In this document: positions 25,395 to 34,163 of the stretch, in pieces
Numbering within the stretch: position 1 is the first letter of the stretch
Layout of the letters: every line of letters starts with the position of its first letter
Assembly (NCBI RefSeq): GCF_046614695.1
Contig: NZ_JBKKHQ010000013.1
Span: 248,001 to 312,000, forward strand
DNA from: Pokkaliibacter sp046614695
GTDB lineage: Bacteria; Pseudomonadota; Gammaproteobacteria; Pseudomonadales; Balneatricaceae
Direction of reading: 5' to 3'
Length of the DNA stretch: 64,000 bases
Notes under the pieces: model-generated
The model's database searches: none
Seen by the model: the letters and a program-made list of their open reading frames with translations, nothing else
Told to the model about the DNA's origin: nothing
Program-made: the position numbers and the translations under genes

Positions 25395-27098
25395 TTATTC
25401 CCCTTCGGGCCAGAATCGCGCCTCAATGGCCGAACGATCGAGGGGTTTGGAGAGATAAAAGCCCTGAATTCGCTCAATCTCCAAACGCCGACACAGCTCC
25501 ACATGGGCCTGAGTTTCTGCCCCTTCGCCCACCACCGTCAGACCCAGCGCATCCGCCAGCAGCACCACGCCGCGAATCAGCGCATAGGCTTTGGGGTCAT
25601 CCTCCTCGGGAGGCATCAGGCTGCGGTCCACCTTGAGAATATCGATGGGGAAGTTACGCAGATGGGAGATTGAGGAAAAACCAGTGCCGAAGTCATCCAG
25701 GGCGATGGCGCAACCCAGATCATGAATCGCCATAATGGTGGTCATCTTCTCTTCGGCATCATCCAGCAACGCGGTTTCGGTCAGCTCCACCTCCACCTGC
25801 TGCGGGGGTACACCATGAGCCTCAAGGCAGGCACCGAGGTAGGCCGCCAGTTCAGGTTCACCGAGCTGAACTGCGGAAATATTCAGCGCCATGGTCAGCG
25901 GCTTGCCGCTCTTGTTGATCCACGCTGCCAGCTGCTGAATAGACTGGTTAATCACCCAGCGGCCTATGCCATGAATCAGCCCGGACTCCTCTGCCACCGG
26001 AATAAACTCCGCCGGACTGCAAAGACGGCCGTCCATCGACCAGCGAATCAGAGCCTCAAAGCCGATCAACTCGCACTGCTCCGAGTCAAACACCGGCTGA
26101 TAATGCATGATCAGCTCATTGCGTTCCTGCGCCTCACGCAACCGCACTTCCAGTTGGTAGCGTCGGGAAAACTGAGCCTGCATTTCCGGCTGGAAAAAGC
26201 AGAACTGGTTACGGCCCTGGCGCTTGGCTCGGTACAGCGCGATATCGGCGTGCCGGAATAACTCATTCACACTCTCCGAACTGCCACCATGCAGCGCCAA
26301 ACCGATACTGGCGCCGGTATTGATCACCGCATTTTCGATCTCGAAGGGCTTTTGCATGACCCAGAGAATACGCTGCGCGGTCTGGCTGACCACCTCGGGT
26401 CCATGAATATTGGGCAGGGTAATGGCGAACTCATCCCCGCCAAGACGGGCAAACATTTCATTGCCGCGCAGGCAGCTCTGAATCCGCACCGCAACCTTAC
26501 ACAGCAGTTGGTCACCGATGGCATGGCCGTGGTGGTCATTAATGTATTTGAAGTGATCAAGGTCAATGAGCATCAACCCCAGCCGGTTCTTGCCGGAGGA
26601 ATCCACCGCCAGTTTCAGGGTTTCATCAAACAGGTAGCGATTGGCCAACCCCGTCAGACTGTCGGACTCTGCCAGCAGCTTGGCACGCTGATAGCTCACC
26701 AGCAGTTCGCTTTCGAGGGAAAAGCGGGTTTGTGCATGGAGGATGGCACGGTGGAGCCGAACCGCGTTGATGTCCGATTTGGGCAGAAAATCCTGAGCAC
26801 CGGCGCGCAGACAATCCAGCGCCAGATCCTCTTCTTCGGACACACTCATCATGATGATGGCGGTACTGTGGTCGAGGCGCTCATTGCGCAGGCTGAGCAG
26901 CATTTCGATGCCATCGCGCTGTGGCATGGCGTAGTCCAGCAACAGCACATCAAAATCATCGGCGTCAAAAAGCTTAAGGCCTTCATCCACGGTGGAAGCC
27001 TCAACGATGGTACATTCCGGGTCATCGGCCCAGAGCGTTCGTTTGAGATGCTCGCGGTCTACGGAGTCATCATCAACAATTAGCACATGCATCCCCAT
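25395..27098 (-). CDS. Response regulator with GGDEF and EAL output
   Basis: A receiver domain (about 1-125; phospho-acceptor Asp in LLLDYAMPQRDG) is joined to a GGDEF domain (about 145-305) and an EAL domain (about 320-560), 567 residues in all. GGDEF is intact (ARLGGDEFAITL) but lacks a standard I-site (RGNE instead of RxxD). The EAL domain keeps EALIRW, DDFGTGFSS and GEGAET, so phosphodiesterase activity is likely. It is last in a three-gene operon after a receiver-only protein and a PAS histidine kinase, both probable partners. Cytoplasmic. Confidence 0.94.
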   Translation of the reverse strand: MGMHVLIVDDDSVDREHLKRTLWADDPECTIVEASTVDEGLKLFDADDFDVLLLDYAMPQRDGIEMLLSLRNERLDHSTAIIMMSVSEEEDLALDCLRAGAQDFLPKSDINAVRLHRAILHAQTRFSLESELLVSYQRAKLLAESDSLTGLANRYLFDETLKLAVDSSGKNRLGLMLIDLDHFKYINDHHGHAIGDQLLCKVAVRIQSCLRGNEMFARLGGDEFAITLPNIHGPEVVSQTAQRILWVMQKPFEIENAVINTGASIGLALHGGSSESVNELFRHADIALYRAKRQGRNQFCFFQPEMQAQFSRRYQLEVRLREAQERNELIMHYQPVFDSEQCELIGFEALIRWSMDGRLCSPAEFIPVAEESGLIHGIGRWVINQSIQQLAAWINKSGKPLTMALNISAVQLGEPELAAYLGACLEAHGVPPQQVEVELTETALLDDAEEKMTTIMAIHDLGCAIALDDFGTGFSSISHLRNFPIDILKVDRSLMPPEEDDPKAYALIRGVVLLADALGLTVVGEGAETQAHVELCRRLEIERIQGFYLSKPLDRSAIEARFWPEGE

Positions 27099-27116
27099 TT
27101 CCCCTCCATGCGCTAG

Positions 27117-27590
27117 TTATTGGTTATCGTCACTGCGGCTCTTGGCGGCCGCAACGTCGATAGCGGGTAATTCGGCAATATTCCAGTAACCGTCCAGAAG
27201 CCGGACGACATCGCGAAAGCCGATGGCTGCTTCATCCTTGATAAAATAGCCGGCAATGTTGTGGTCATAGCTGGCCGTAATATCGCGTTCTGCTGTCGAG
27301 GTCGTCAGGACAAAAATCACGGCACAGTCGAGTACCGGGTCTTCGCGTATCGCCTCCAGAAACTCGATACCGTTCATCCGTGGCATCTGTAAATCCAGCA
27401 GGATCACAAAGGGCGAAGGCACCTGGCCTTGCCGCAGCATCTCCAGTGCCTCCATGCCATCGTTGGCACGCACAATCGGATTGGCGATCCGCTCTTTCTC
27501 AAAACTGCGCTGAATACTTTCCGCATCCACATCGTCATCTTCCACCAGAAACAAGGTGACGACGCTGCGGTTGTGACGATTCAGTGGCAT
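27117..27590 (-). CDS. Single-domain response regulator, Rcp1-like
   Basis: This is a 157-residue receiver with no output domain. It has acidic pair EDDDVD near residue 17, phospho-acceptor Asp in ILLDLQMPRMNGIEF, and FIKDEAA holding the conserved Lys. The extended C-terminus fits Rcp1/phytochrome-partner receivers. ATG 27590 has GGAGGAGG just upstream and is preferred to ATG 27629, which overlaps the kinase stop as ATGA. As the middle gene of the kinase operon it may act as a phosphate relay or sink. Confidence 0.9.
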   Translation of the reverse strand: MPLNRHNRSVVTLFLVEDDDVDAESIQRSFEKERIANPIVRANDGMEALEMLRQGQVPSPFVILLDLQMPRMNGIEFLEAIREDPVLDCAVIFVLTTSTAERDITASYDHNIAGYFIKDEAAIGFRDVVRLLDGYWNIAELPAIDVAAAKSRSDDNQ

Positions 27591-27625
27591 GGTGTCCTCC
27601 TCCGTCGGTGGCGTTGTCTTGGTCT

Positions 27626-29155
27626 TCATGCGTTCTTCTTCGCGGTCGGTCGTGGCCAGCGAATCAGAATTCGCGTACCGCGTGTGCCATCAGAATCAAT
27701 ACGCATGTCGCCCTTATGGTGTTCTACAATTTTTTTCACGAGGGCCAGGCCCATGCCGCTGCCTTCCACCCGGTCACGGGGTTGCAGGGTCTGAAACATG
27801 GCCAGCGCCTTGTGATGCAGCGCTGGTGGAATTCCCGGACCATCATCTTCGATACAAAAGAGGTAATCCTCGCCCTGCGTCTCGCAGCTCACGTGAATCT
27901 TTCCCTCCTCCAGATCGTGATGCTTGATCGCATTGCTGATGAGATTCGTCAGCACGGTTTCAAACGGCGTACGCTGAATCCACAACTGGCAGGGCTCAGA
28001 GTCGCAAGTAAAACCCTTGGGCTCACCCTGCAAGGTGAAGATCTCCTCCACCAGCGGGCATAAATCGATCTTTTCCAGTTCATACTCCTGCCGACTGGCA
28101 CGGGAGTAGGCAAGCAGGTCATCCAGCAGACGCATCAGCCGTCCAGCACGCTGATCCAGCATATTAAGGTGATTGCGCGAGGTTTCCGGCAGCAGCTCAT
28201 CACAGTCTTCACGCACCCAGCCGATAATTTTCTGGATCGCATTCAGGGGGGATTTCAAATCGTGGGAAGCCACGTAGGCAAAGCGATCAAGCTCTTCGTT
28301 AATGCGGGTCAGGTCTTCAATTTGCCGCGCCAGAGTCCGCTCCGAGGCCAGCCGCTGGCGAATATCAATCAGCGTCGCAATCACGCTGGTCAGCTTACCG
28401 GAAGCATCGCGCAGTGGTGCGAGAGCAATTTCGATATCAATAAGCGAGCCATCCTTATGACGACCTTTGAGGGATCGGCCAGCATCGAGATAGCACTCGA
28501 AGGGCTCAGCAATATAGCCATTGCGCAAACCCACATGATGATGGCGCAGGGAATCCGGTAATAAGAGCTCAATGGGCTGGCCACACATCTCCTCACGGCT
28601 GTAGCCAAACAACTTCAAGGCGCAGGCATTGACCATATCAATGCAACCGTTGGGCAACATTGTCAGTACGGCATTGGGAGAATATTCGATGATACTGGCC
28701 ATATTACGTTCAGCAGCGAGTAGCGCTTTACGCTCCTCTTCCAACGATTCCACCTGATGCTTCAGGCGTGCCTCCTGCTCCAGCCGCGGTCGGATATCAA
28801 TCACGGTGGCGATGACTCCCACGGTCTGGCCTTCATCATCGGCGTAAGGGTTCAGTGATACCTCAACATCAATCAGTTCGCCGCTGGCATGCTGAGCCTG
28901 AAGTTCACGGCCACTGCCCATCGCCCGGGGAGTGGCATCAATCACATAGTCACTACGAAGCTTCACATGGTGACGGGCAATGGCAGCGGGAATCAGCATC
29001 TCGACGGGCTGCCCAACCAACTGGCTGGCCTCATAACCAAACAACTGGCAGGCGCGGATATTGGCAATCAGGATCTGACCTTGCCGATCCACCGTCAGAA
29101 TGGCATTGGGCGAATGCTCCATCAGCTTGATCACATTCGAATCAAGAACGCCCAT
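27626..29155 (-). CDS. Dual-PAS sensor histidine kinase
   Basis: This 509-residue soluble kinase has no membrane helix. PAS domain 1 is about 5-120, a coiled coil runs about 120-150, and PAS domain 2 is about 150-265. The HisKA domain has its phospho-His in YVASHDLKSPLNAI near 303. The HATPase domain (about 390-500) has LISNAIKHHD, EDDGPGIP and GSGMGLALVKKI. Both PAS domains share the NAxLTMxxxG pattern and look like internal duplicates. It heads the kinase/receiver/GGDEF-EAL operon, so it likely feeds a cytoplasmic signal into cyclic-di-GMP turnover. Confidence 0.93.
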   Translation of the reverse strand: MGVLDSNVIKLMEHSPNAILTVDRQGQILIANIRACQLFGYEASQLVGQPVEMLIPAAIARHHVKLRSDYVIDATPRAMGSGRELQAQHASGELIDVEVSLNPYADDEGQTVGVIATVIDIRPRLEQEARLKHQVESLEEERKALLAAERNMASIIEYSPNAVLTMLPNGCIDMVNACALKLFGYSREEMCGQPIELLLPDSLRHHHVGLRNGYIAEPFECYLDAGRSLKGRHKDGSLIDIEIALAPLRDASGKLTSVIATLIDIRQRLASERTLARQIEDLTRINEELDRFAYVASHDLKSPLNAIQKIIGWVREDCDELLPETSRNHLNMLDQRAGRLMRLLDDLLAYSRASRQEYELEKIDLCPLVEEIFTLQGEPKGFTCDSEPCQLWIQRTPFETVLTNLISNAIKHHDLEEGKIHVSCETQGEDYLFCIEDDGPGIPPALHHKALAMFQTLQPRDRVEGSGMGLALVKKIVEHHKGDMRIDSDGTRGTRILIRWPRPTAKKNA

Positions 29156-29287
29156 ACGCGCCTCGCTGCTTCATCCCTGATGTCCTCATTGGCTGCACTT
29201 TTCTGTCCCTTGAGTATGGTCAAAAACCCTAAAGTTGCGAGCAGGCCCACCACTGCCAGCCATGGGAAGATGAACTCGATTCATTCA

Positions 29288-29319
29288 CATAAGCAACGTC
29301 GTGCACGCTATTGCTTATG
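29288..29319. repeat. 32-base dyad upstream of the histidine kinase operon
   Basis: CATAAGCAA (29288-29296) and TTGCTTATG (29311-29319) are perfect inverted arms. The palindrome CGTGCACG (29300-29307) lies on the same centre, so 26 of 32 bases are symmetric. No T-run follows on either side, so it looks like an operator or a structured RNA rather than a terminator. It lies 133 bases before the kinase ATG. The rest of 29156-29393 shows nothing clear. Confidence 0.6.
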
Positions 29320-29393
29320 CGAACGAAAGACCAAAAAGTAAAGTATAGAAGGAGATCAGCAACTTGCCGGGAAAAGGATCAGAGAAGCGGAGT

Positions 29394-29837
29394 CTAGTAG
29401 GTGTCGATATGGGTCAGCTTGCGGCTGACAAAGCGGTTAAGCGCCCCCAGAACGGGCAGCTTGTTGAGGAAATGGGCCGCTGCATCCCAGTGATCCAGAT
29501 GCAGGGTCACGCGCCCTTCTTCATCGAAATGAATTTCACTGACGCCGGGAAATTGCCAGTCACCGAGCCCGGCTAGATGGCCGGAGAAATCCCAGCGCAC
29601 AAAGCAGACCGACTCACTCCAGGCCTCGTTCAGAATCCCAAACGCAGGCTGCTCCACATGATCAATAAAGTGCTGCAGTATCAGCCTGACCGCAGCTGGC
29701 CCCTGCACCCGGTTAAAGGGGTCCTGGAAAATCACCTGCGGGTGCAGACACTCATCCAGACCATTCAGCCCCTGATCCAGGGCGCGAAAGTAACGCAGAT
29801 AGTTGGTCAGCCCTGCTTTTTGCGCATCATTGGCCAC
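29394..29837 (-). CDS. NTF2/SnoaL-fold protein
   Basis: This is a 147-residue small alpha+beta protein with the NTF2-like pattern: LTNYLRYFRALDQ helix, HPQVIFQDPFNRVQGPAAVR, and a sheet ending IHFDEEGRVTLHLDHWD. GTG 29837 is chosen; GGAGG lies upstream, and the start overlaps the SDR stop by 11 bases, implying coupling. Similar proteins accompany ECF/ChrR-controlled lipid operons in other proteobacteria. Whether it is an enzyme or a lipid carrier is unknown. It is the last gene of the seven-gene operon. Confidence 0.78.
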   Translation of the reverse strand: MANDAQKAGLTNYLRYFRALDQGLNGLDECLHPQVIFQDPFNRVQGPAAVRLILQHFIDHVEQPAFGILNEAWSESVCFVRWDFSGHLAGLGDWQFPGVSEIHFDEEGRVTLHLDHWDAAAHFLNKLPVLGALNRFVSRKLTHIDTY

Positions 29838-30633
29838 CCTGTTTGCCCTCCACGGCCTGATCAAACCCGGTTCCTCGTGCCACCAGCCAACGATAAAGCC
29901 GGCGCGGTAAAAGACGCAACACGGCCATCGCCCAGCCAAATCCCCGCGGGAAACGAATCTCCGGTTTCCGGCTACAAAGCCCCATGATCATGGCATGGGC
30001 AGCCTCTTCAGGCTCCATAAGACTCGGCATCGGGAACGGATTCTTGTCCGTCAGCGGGGTACGCACGAAACCTGGATTGATCACCTGCAACCGAACATCG
30101 GTGGAAATGAGCTCAATACTCAGGGCTTCAATCAGATTATTCAGCGCCGCCTTGGTCGCCCCATAACCGCCCGCCGTGGGCAGCCCCCGATAACCTGCCA
30201 CGGAGGCCACGACCGCAATCTGTCCCGCATTCTTTTCAAGACAATACGGCAACAAGGCTTCCAGACAGCGGCTGGTACCGACGACGTTCAGGTTCATTAA
30301 CGTCTGAATGTCATCGGCGCTGAAGCTTTTGACCGGGGTTGGAATATGAGTGCCTGCATTCAGAATCGCCAGATCCGGCGGACCGCTGTGCTCGCACATC
30401 TGATTGACCGCCTGATGCACTGACTCGGCATCAGTGATATCCACAGGCAGAGGAATAATCTCCCCCGCCCATTGGCGACTCTCTTCGGCCAGCTCCCTGA
30501 GCTTGTCTTCACTGCGGGCACTGGCGTAAACCCTGATCCCTTCTCGGGCCAGTTGTTCGGCAACCGCGCGCCCCAGGCCCTGACTGGCACCGGTAATCCA
30601 CACCTGTTTCCAGGGTAAGGAGTGATCCATCAT
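29827..30633 (-). CDS. Short-chain dehydrogenase/reductase
   Basis: This 268-residue classical SDR has the NAD(P) motif TGASQGLG near residue 14, NAG at about 90, catalytic Ser near 138 and YGATK (Tyr/Lys) near 151. The RxxR and SARSE start favour NADP. The C-terminus (about 225-260) is basic and hydrophobic, possibly membrane-touching. It lies sixth in the lipid-stress operon, so a fatty-acyl or lipid carbonyl substrate is plausible but not shown. Confidence 0.87.
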   Translation of the reverse strand: MMDHSLPWKQVWITGASQGLGRAVAEQLAREGIRVYASARSEDKLRELAEESRQWAGEIIPLPVDITDAESVHQAVNQMCEHSGPPDLAILNAGTHIPTPVKSFSADDIQTLMNLNVVGTSRCLEALLPYCLEKNAGQIAVVASVAGYRGLPTAGGYGATKAALNNLIEALSIELISTDVRLQVINPGFVRTPLTDKNPFPMPSLMEPEEAAHAMIMGLCSRKPEIRFPRGFGWAMAVLRLLPRRLYRWLVARGTGFDQAVEGKQGGQ

Positions 30634-30717
30634 GCTCTCCCTGCGTCCTTGCGAATACCGAGGGCGATCCCGCTCAGTACCGCGTGAATGTTGGTCATGC
30701 GAGTGCAGCTCTGCTAT

Positions 30718-31422
30718 TTACTGGCCGCACTGGCGACAGACCAGCCGTATCTGGCTGCCATCACTGGCTTTGAACGCCATGCCCACCCAGTGACCTGCTG
30801 CGTCATACCAGACATCGGTATCGTGCAGATCCCCCTGATACTGATAATGCGTCGCCTTGATGGAGCCATCCCGGCTGCTGATTTTTTCCTGCCCGAAATT
30901 CTTCAGCGTGAAGTGATTGATCTCGCCGGTCAGGGTATTGATCAGCTGCTGCTGACCGAGAATCGCCGGGTTGTAATGCTGACTGGTCAGTAGCCTGTTG
31001 GGAAAACGTACCTCGGTGACCTTTTTTTTGTCCTGGCGTGTGCCACTCAGGGCATCATTTTTGCTCGCCAGATCCAGCGCAAAGGCATCGCCGTCATCAT
31101 CCACCTTTACCTTAAGCGACTGCATCTGCCAGTCACCGGCCTGCGGTTGCCAGGTCTCGCGGGCATCATAGCGGTAGGTGAAGTCCATAAAGAGAATGGA
31201 CAGGTCAATGGACATGGTCGAATGGAACACAAAGCCATCACCGGCTGTGGCAAACTCGCCACGGTACTCACCAATGGTTTTGCCCTTGCGTACCACATCA
31301 AACTGCAGACCCTGCGGGCCGTAAAACTGCTGCCAGTCCCGCTGCAGGGGTGCTGCACTTGCCCAGCCGGACAGCCCCATGACGGCCATCAGCAGGAAGG
31401 AAAACCGGCCTGCCCGGTTCAT
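30718..31422 (-). CDS. Secreted DUF6134-like protein
   Basis: This is a 234-residue protein with a Sec signal peptide (about 1-24, ending WASAAP) and a beta-rich mature part. The opening QFDVVRKGKTIGEYRGEF and YRYDARETWQ match my recollection of the DUF6134 family, a periplasmic lipocalin-like fold with no known role. Two cysteines close the chain (CRQCGQ). ATG 31422 overlaps the DUF3833 stop by four bases; an in-frame start at 31524 would lie inside that gene. Envelope location and operon context suggest lipid handling. Confidence 0.7.
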   Translation of the reverse strand: MNRAGRFSFLLMAVMGLSGWASAAPLQRDWQQFYGPQGLQFDVVRKGKTIGEYRGEFATAGDGFVFHSTMSIDLSILFMDFTYRYDARETWQPQAGDWQMQSLKVKVDDDGDAFALDLASKNDALSGTRQDKKKVTEVRFPNRLLTSQHYNPAILGQQQLINTLTGEINHFTLKNFGQEKISSRDGSIKATHYQYQGDLHDTDVWYDAAGHWVGMAFKASDGSQIRLVCRQCGQ

Positions 31423-32033
31423 GGCCCGTTCTCGCCGCCGGAGATGTGCATCCAGCCATCCATCGGCGGTGAGCCGGGATCCTTGCTGAAGAAAATACTG
31501 ACCGTACCGAGAGTTACACCCCATTTGGTCACGGTGGCACGGTTAATCAGCGCCCCGCCCGGCTGCAGCCACATCCAGTCATTAAAATGCACCTTCCAGT
31601 GGCCATCGCCGACGGCAAGATTCATCTGATATTCCCAGTTCAGGGCATTACCCGCGGTATGGCCTTTGGCCTCACCAATCACATCGCCTGCCGTCCCCAC
31701 GTAGGTGTGAGGCGCCGGTTTTTTGATCGTCCAGACCCGACGATCGCGCTCGCCATCGTCATAAAGGAAGTGCTCATCCAGCTTCAGGATTTGATCCTGC
31801 TCCTGCCACTGGCCATCGACCACCACCCGGAACTGCCGACGCACCTTGCCAAAACGGTCCTGAAACAGGCCCCAGGCGTAGGTCTTACCGGCGAAGTAAT
31901 CCTCAAGAACCAGCTCCGGCCCTTTGCCTTCAAAATCTTCGGGTTTCATGGTGCTGCATCCGCTGATCAGAACCATCATCAGGCTGAGCAGCAGCCCCAG
32001 CCCAAGACGTTTTCCTTTGAGTGAAACACCCAT
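31419..32033 (-). CDS. DUF3833 lipoprotein
   Basis: This 204-residue protein has a lipoprotein signal (about 1-26; lipobox LISGC), followed by PEDFEGKGPELVLEDYFAGK and a beta-barrel-like run (FRVVVDGQW, DWMWLQPGGALINRATVTKWG) typical of DUF3833. The residue after Cys is Ser, which favours the outer membrane. It is regularly found with Cfa-like methyltransferase and DUF1365 genes. Function is unknown; a lipocalin-like lipid chaperone is a reasonable guess. Confidence 0.83.
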   Translation of the reverse strand: MGVSLKGKRLGLGLLLSLMMVLISGCSTMKPEDFEGKGPELVLEDYFAGKTYAWGLFQDRFGKVRRQFRVVVDGQWQEQDQILKLDEHFLYDDGERDRRVWTIKKPAPHTYVGTAGDVIGEAKGHTAGNALNWEYQMNLAVGDGHWKVHFNDWMWLQPGGALINRATVTKWGVTLGTVSIFFSKDPGSPPMDGWMHISGGENGP

Positions 32034-32089
32034 TCTCTCCTCCTTGACCGCCGGTAACGGATAGGCGCGACCGGGGGCTCGATAGCGGC

Positions 32090-33337
32090 TTAACGCTCGA
32101 TAATGTAGAAGCGCACATCGATGGAACCTGCGTTAAAGCCGGCTTCGCAGTAGCAAAGGTAGTAATTCCAGAGACGACGGAAACGTTCATCAAAGCCCTG
32201 AGCTTCAATGGAGGACCACTGACTGTTAAAGGCCTGATGCCAGCGGTTCAGGGTGCGCGCATAGTCGCGGCCGAAACTGCGCTGCTCCACAAGTTTCAGA
32301 CCGGCAGCGTCAATCTGTTCTTCCATTTTCTGTGGGCTGGGCAACATGCCACCGGGGAAGATATAGCGCTGGATAAAATCAGCGCCTTCGCGGTAGGACT
32401 CAAAGCGATCATCCGCAATGGTTATCACCTGAATAGCCGCGCGACCACCGGGAATCAGCCGTTCGTGCAGCTGCTGGAAATAGGTGGGCCAGTTGGCCTC
32501 ACCGACGGCTTCCAGCATCTCAATGGAGACAATGGCATCGAAGGTGCCGTCAAGATCGCGGTAATCGGTATACGTCGCCTTGGCCTTGTCACCGAAGTGC
32601 GCCAGACGCCGCTCGGTATAGGCCAGCTGCTCGCGGGAAAGGGTAATGCCGTGCCAGCTGGCTTCCGGCTCCCGGCTCAGCAGTCGCTCACCCATGCCAC
32701 CCCAGCCGCAACCAATTTCCAGTACCCGGTCACCGGGGATCAGCTTCATGGCATCAATCAGGGCGTCGTACTTGTTCAGCTGCGCCGTTTCCAGATCCTC
32801 TTCCTCGTGACTGAACAGCGCGGAGGAATAGGTCATGGTTTTATCGAGCCAGCGGGAGTAGAAGTCGTTGCCCAGATCATAGTGGAAGGCAATATTACGT
32901 TTGCTGCCGCGCTTGGTGTTGTCATTCAGACGGTGCGCAATGCGATCCCAGACCCGGCGAATACTGCCCGGCTGGAAGGCTTTCTCCAGCGCTTTCTCAT
33001 TGGTCATCGCCCACTGCATGAGGCTGCGCAGGTCATCACACTGCCATTCATCATCGATATAACTTTCCGCCCAGCCAAGCAGACCCCCCTTGATGCCACG
33101 GCGAACAGCGCGAAAGCGGTTCAGGGTGATGCGTGGCACCGGCACCTGATCATGGCTTGAAGCCTCGGCCAGCTCACGGGGGACACCGAGACGCATATAG
33201 CTGCTGTCACCGGCGCGTACCTGAATTTCACTGACGCCACAGCGCTCCAGCCGCTCGGTCAGCAGCGATACCGCCAGCTGGGCCCAGCGTTGACCGGCCT
33301 GTCGTCCCAGACGGTGAAGGGATAAGGATTCAGACAT
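32090..33337 (-). CDS. Cyclopropane-fatty-acid-synthase-like SAM methyltransferase
   Basis: This 415-residue cytoplasmic or membrane-surface enzyme methylates unsaturated acyl chains of phospholipids. SAM motif VLEIGCGWGGMGERLL is near residue 195, preceded by NIAFHYDLGNDFYSRWLD, then ITLSREQL and FIQRYIFPGGMLPS, as in the Cfa family. ATG 33337 has AAAGGAG six bases upstream. It overlaps the DUF1365 stop by eight bases. True Cfa and UfaM-type methyltransferases look alike; its place beside a FAD oxidase gene and an ECF promoter favours the latter, an inference. Confidence 0.9.
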   Translation of the reverse strand: MSESLSLHRLGRQAGQRWAQLAVSLLTERLERCGVSEIQVRAGDSSYMRLGVPRELAEASSHDQVPVPRITLNRFRAVRRGIKGGLLGWAESYIDDEWQCDDLRSLMQWAMTNEKALEKAFQPGSIRRVWDRIAHRLNDNTKRGSKRNIAFHYDLGNDFYSRWLDKTMTYSSALFSHEEEDLETAQLNKYDALIDAMKLIPGDRVLEIGCGWGGMGERLLSREPEASWHGITLSREQLAYTERRLAHFGDKAKATYTDYRDLDGTFDAIVSIEMLEAVGEANWPTYFQQLHERLIPGGRAAIQVITIADDRFESYREGADFIQRYIFPGGMLPSPQKMEEQIDAAGLKLVEQRSFGRDYARTLNRWHQAFNSQWSSIEAQGFDERFRRLWNYYLCYCEAGFNAGSIDVRFYIIER

Positions 33338-34163
33338 GAACATCTCCTTTGGCGGTCAGTGAAGCTGAGTTAGTCGTCGTGACATCATCGTTTTGGCGCG
33401 GGTTAAGCCAGCGACCCAGGGTAATCCGCAGGGCGCGCTGAGCCGGACGAGGCACCAGAGGCACCCCTTTCAGCCATAACCGCAAGGCTTCATAGTGAAT
33501 ACCCACCATGACCTTCATGGTCATCAGTGGCATGGCAAGAAACTGGCGAATCAGCTGAGCCTGGCTCAGCTCCTGACGGTCTCCACGGAACACCGCATGA
33601 AACAGCACGCCTTGTGAATCCGTCTGGCGAATAGCGATCGCGACCTGCTCCTGTGGCAGGCGCAGGCGAAAGTGGTAGCGGCAATCCATGGTGATAAAAG
33701 GCGACACGTAGAAGACCTTATCGACCTGCTGGCGCTGAATACGGGCATCGTCTCCGGGCACCACATACACATGACGCTGGCCGAAGGTATTGCTGACCTG
33801 ATGCAGAGTGGCAATCAGATCCCCCTTGGCGTCATAGCAGTAATAGATGGCCAGCGGATTGAAGGCATAACCCAGCATGCGCGGATAACACAGCAGCATC
33901 ACCTTATGGGCACGGGGAAGCTGCTGCTTAACCAGCGTTTCATCGGCAAAGTCACGCAGGCTCTGGCCCGGTTCAAGGCCATGATCACTGTCGCGCAGGC
34001 TGAAAAGATTCGGCGCGTTATAGGAAAAGCCCTTCAGACGCTGATCCAGCTCGTGAAGCTTATCCACATCAAACAGCCAGGCCGTGACCTGATAACTGAA
34101 GCGATGCACCTTGGGGCGAAAGCGATGGTGCATCACCACGCCCGAATAAAGACAGGCATCCAT
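33330..34163 (-). CDS. DUF1365 protein
   Basis: This 277-residue protein starts MDACLYSGVVMHHRFRPKVH, with FSYQVTAWLFDVDKL, RMLGYAFNPLAIYYCYD and FYVSPFITMDCRYHF, all DUF1365 hallmarks. A hydrophobic segment near 205-225 may touch the membrane. DUF1365 is almost always next to the FAD oxidase and Cfa-like genes, as here, where starts and stops overlap on both sides. Biochemical role is unknown to me. Confidence 0.9.
   Translation of the reverse strand: MDACLYSGVVMHHRFRPKVHRFSYQVTAWLFDVDKLHELDQRLKGFSYNAPNLFSLRDSDHGLEPGQSLRDFADETLVKQQLPRAHKVMLLCYPRMLGYAFNPLAIYYCYDAKGDLIATLHQVSNTFGQRHVYVVPGDDARIQRQQVDKVFYVSPFITMDCRYHFRLRLPQEQVAIAIRQTDSQGVLFHAVFRGDRQELSQAQLIRQFLAMPLMTMKVMVGIHYEALRLWLKGVPLVPRPAQRALRITLGRWLNPRQNDDVTTTNSASLTAKGDVHV

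Noticed and set aside
29394..29939. Longer start for the NTF2-fold gene at 29939
   Set aside because: It would read 34 extra codons inside the SDR gene without family similarity; GTG 29837 has a ribosome site and gives family length.
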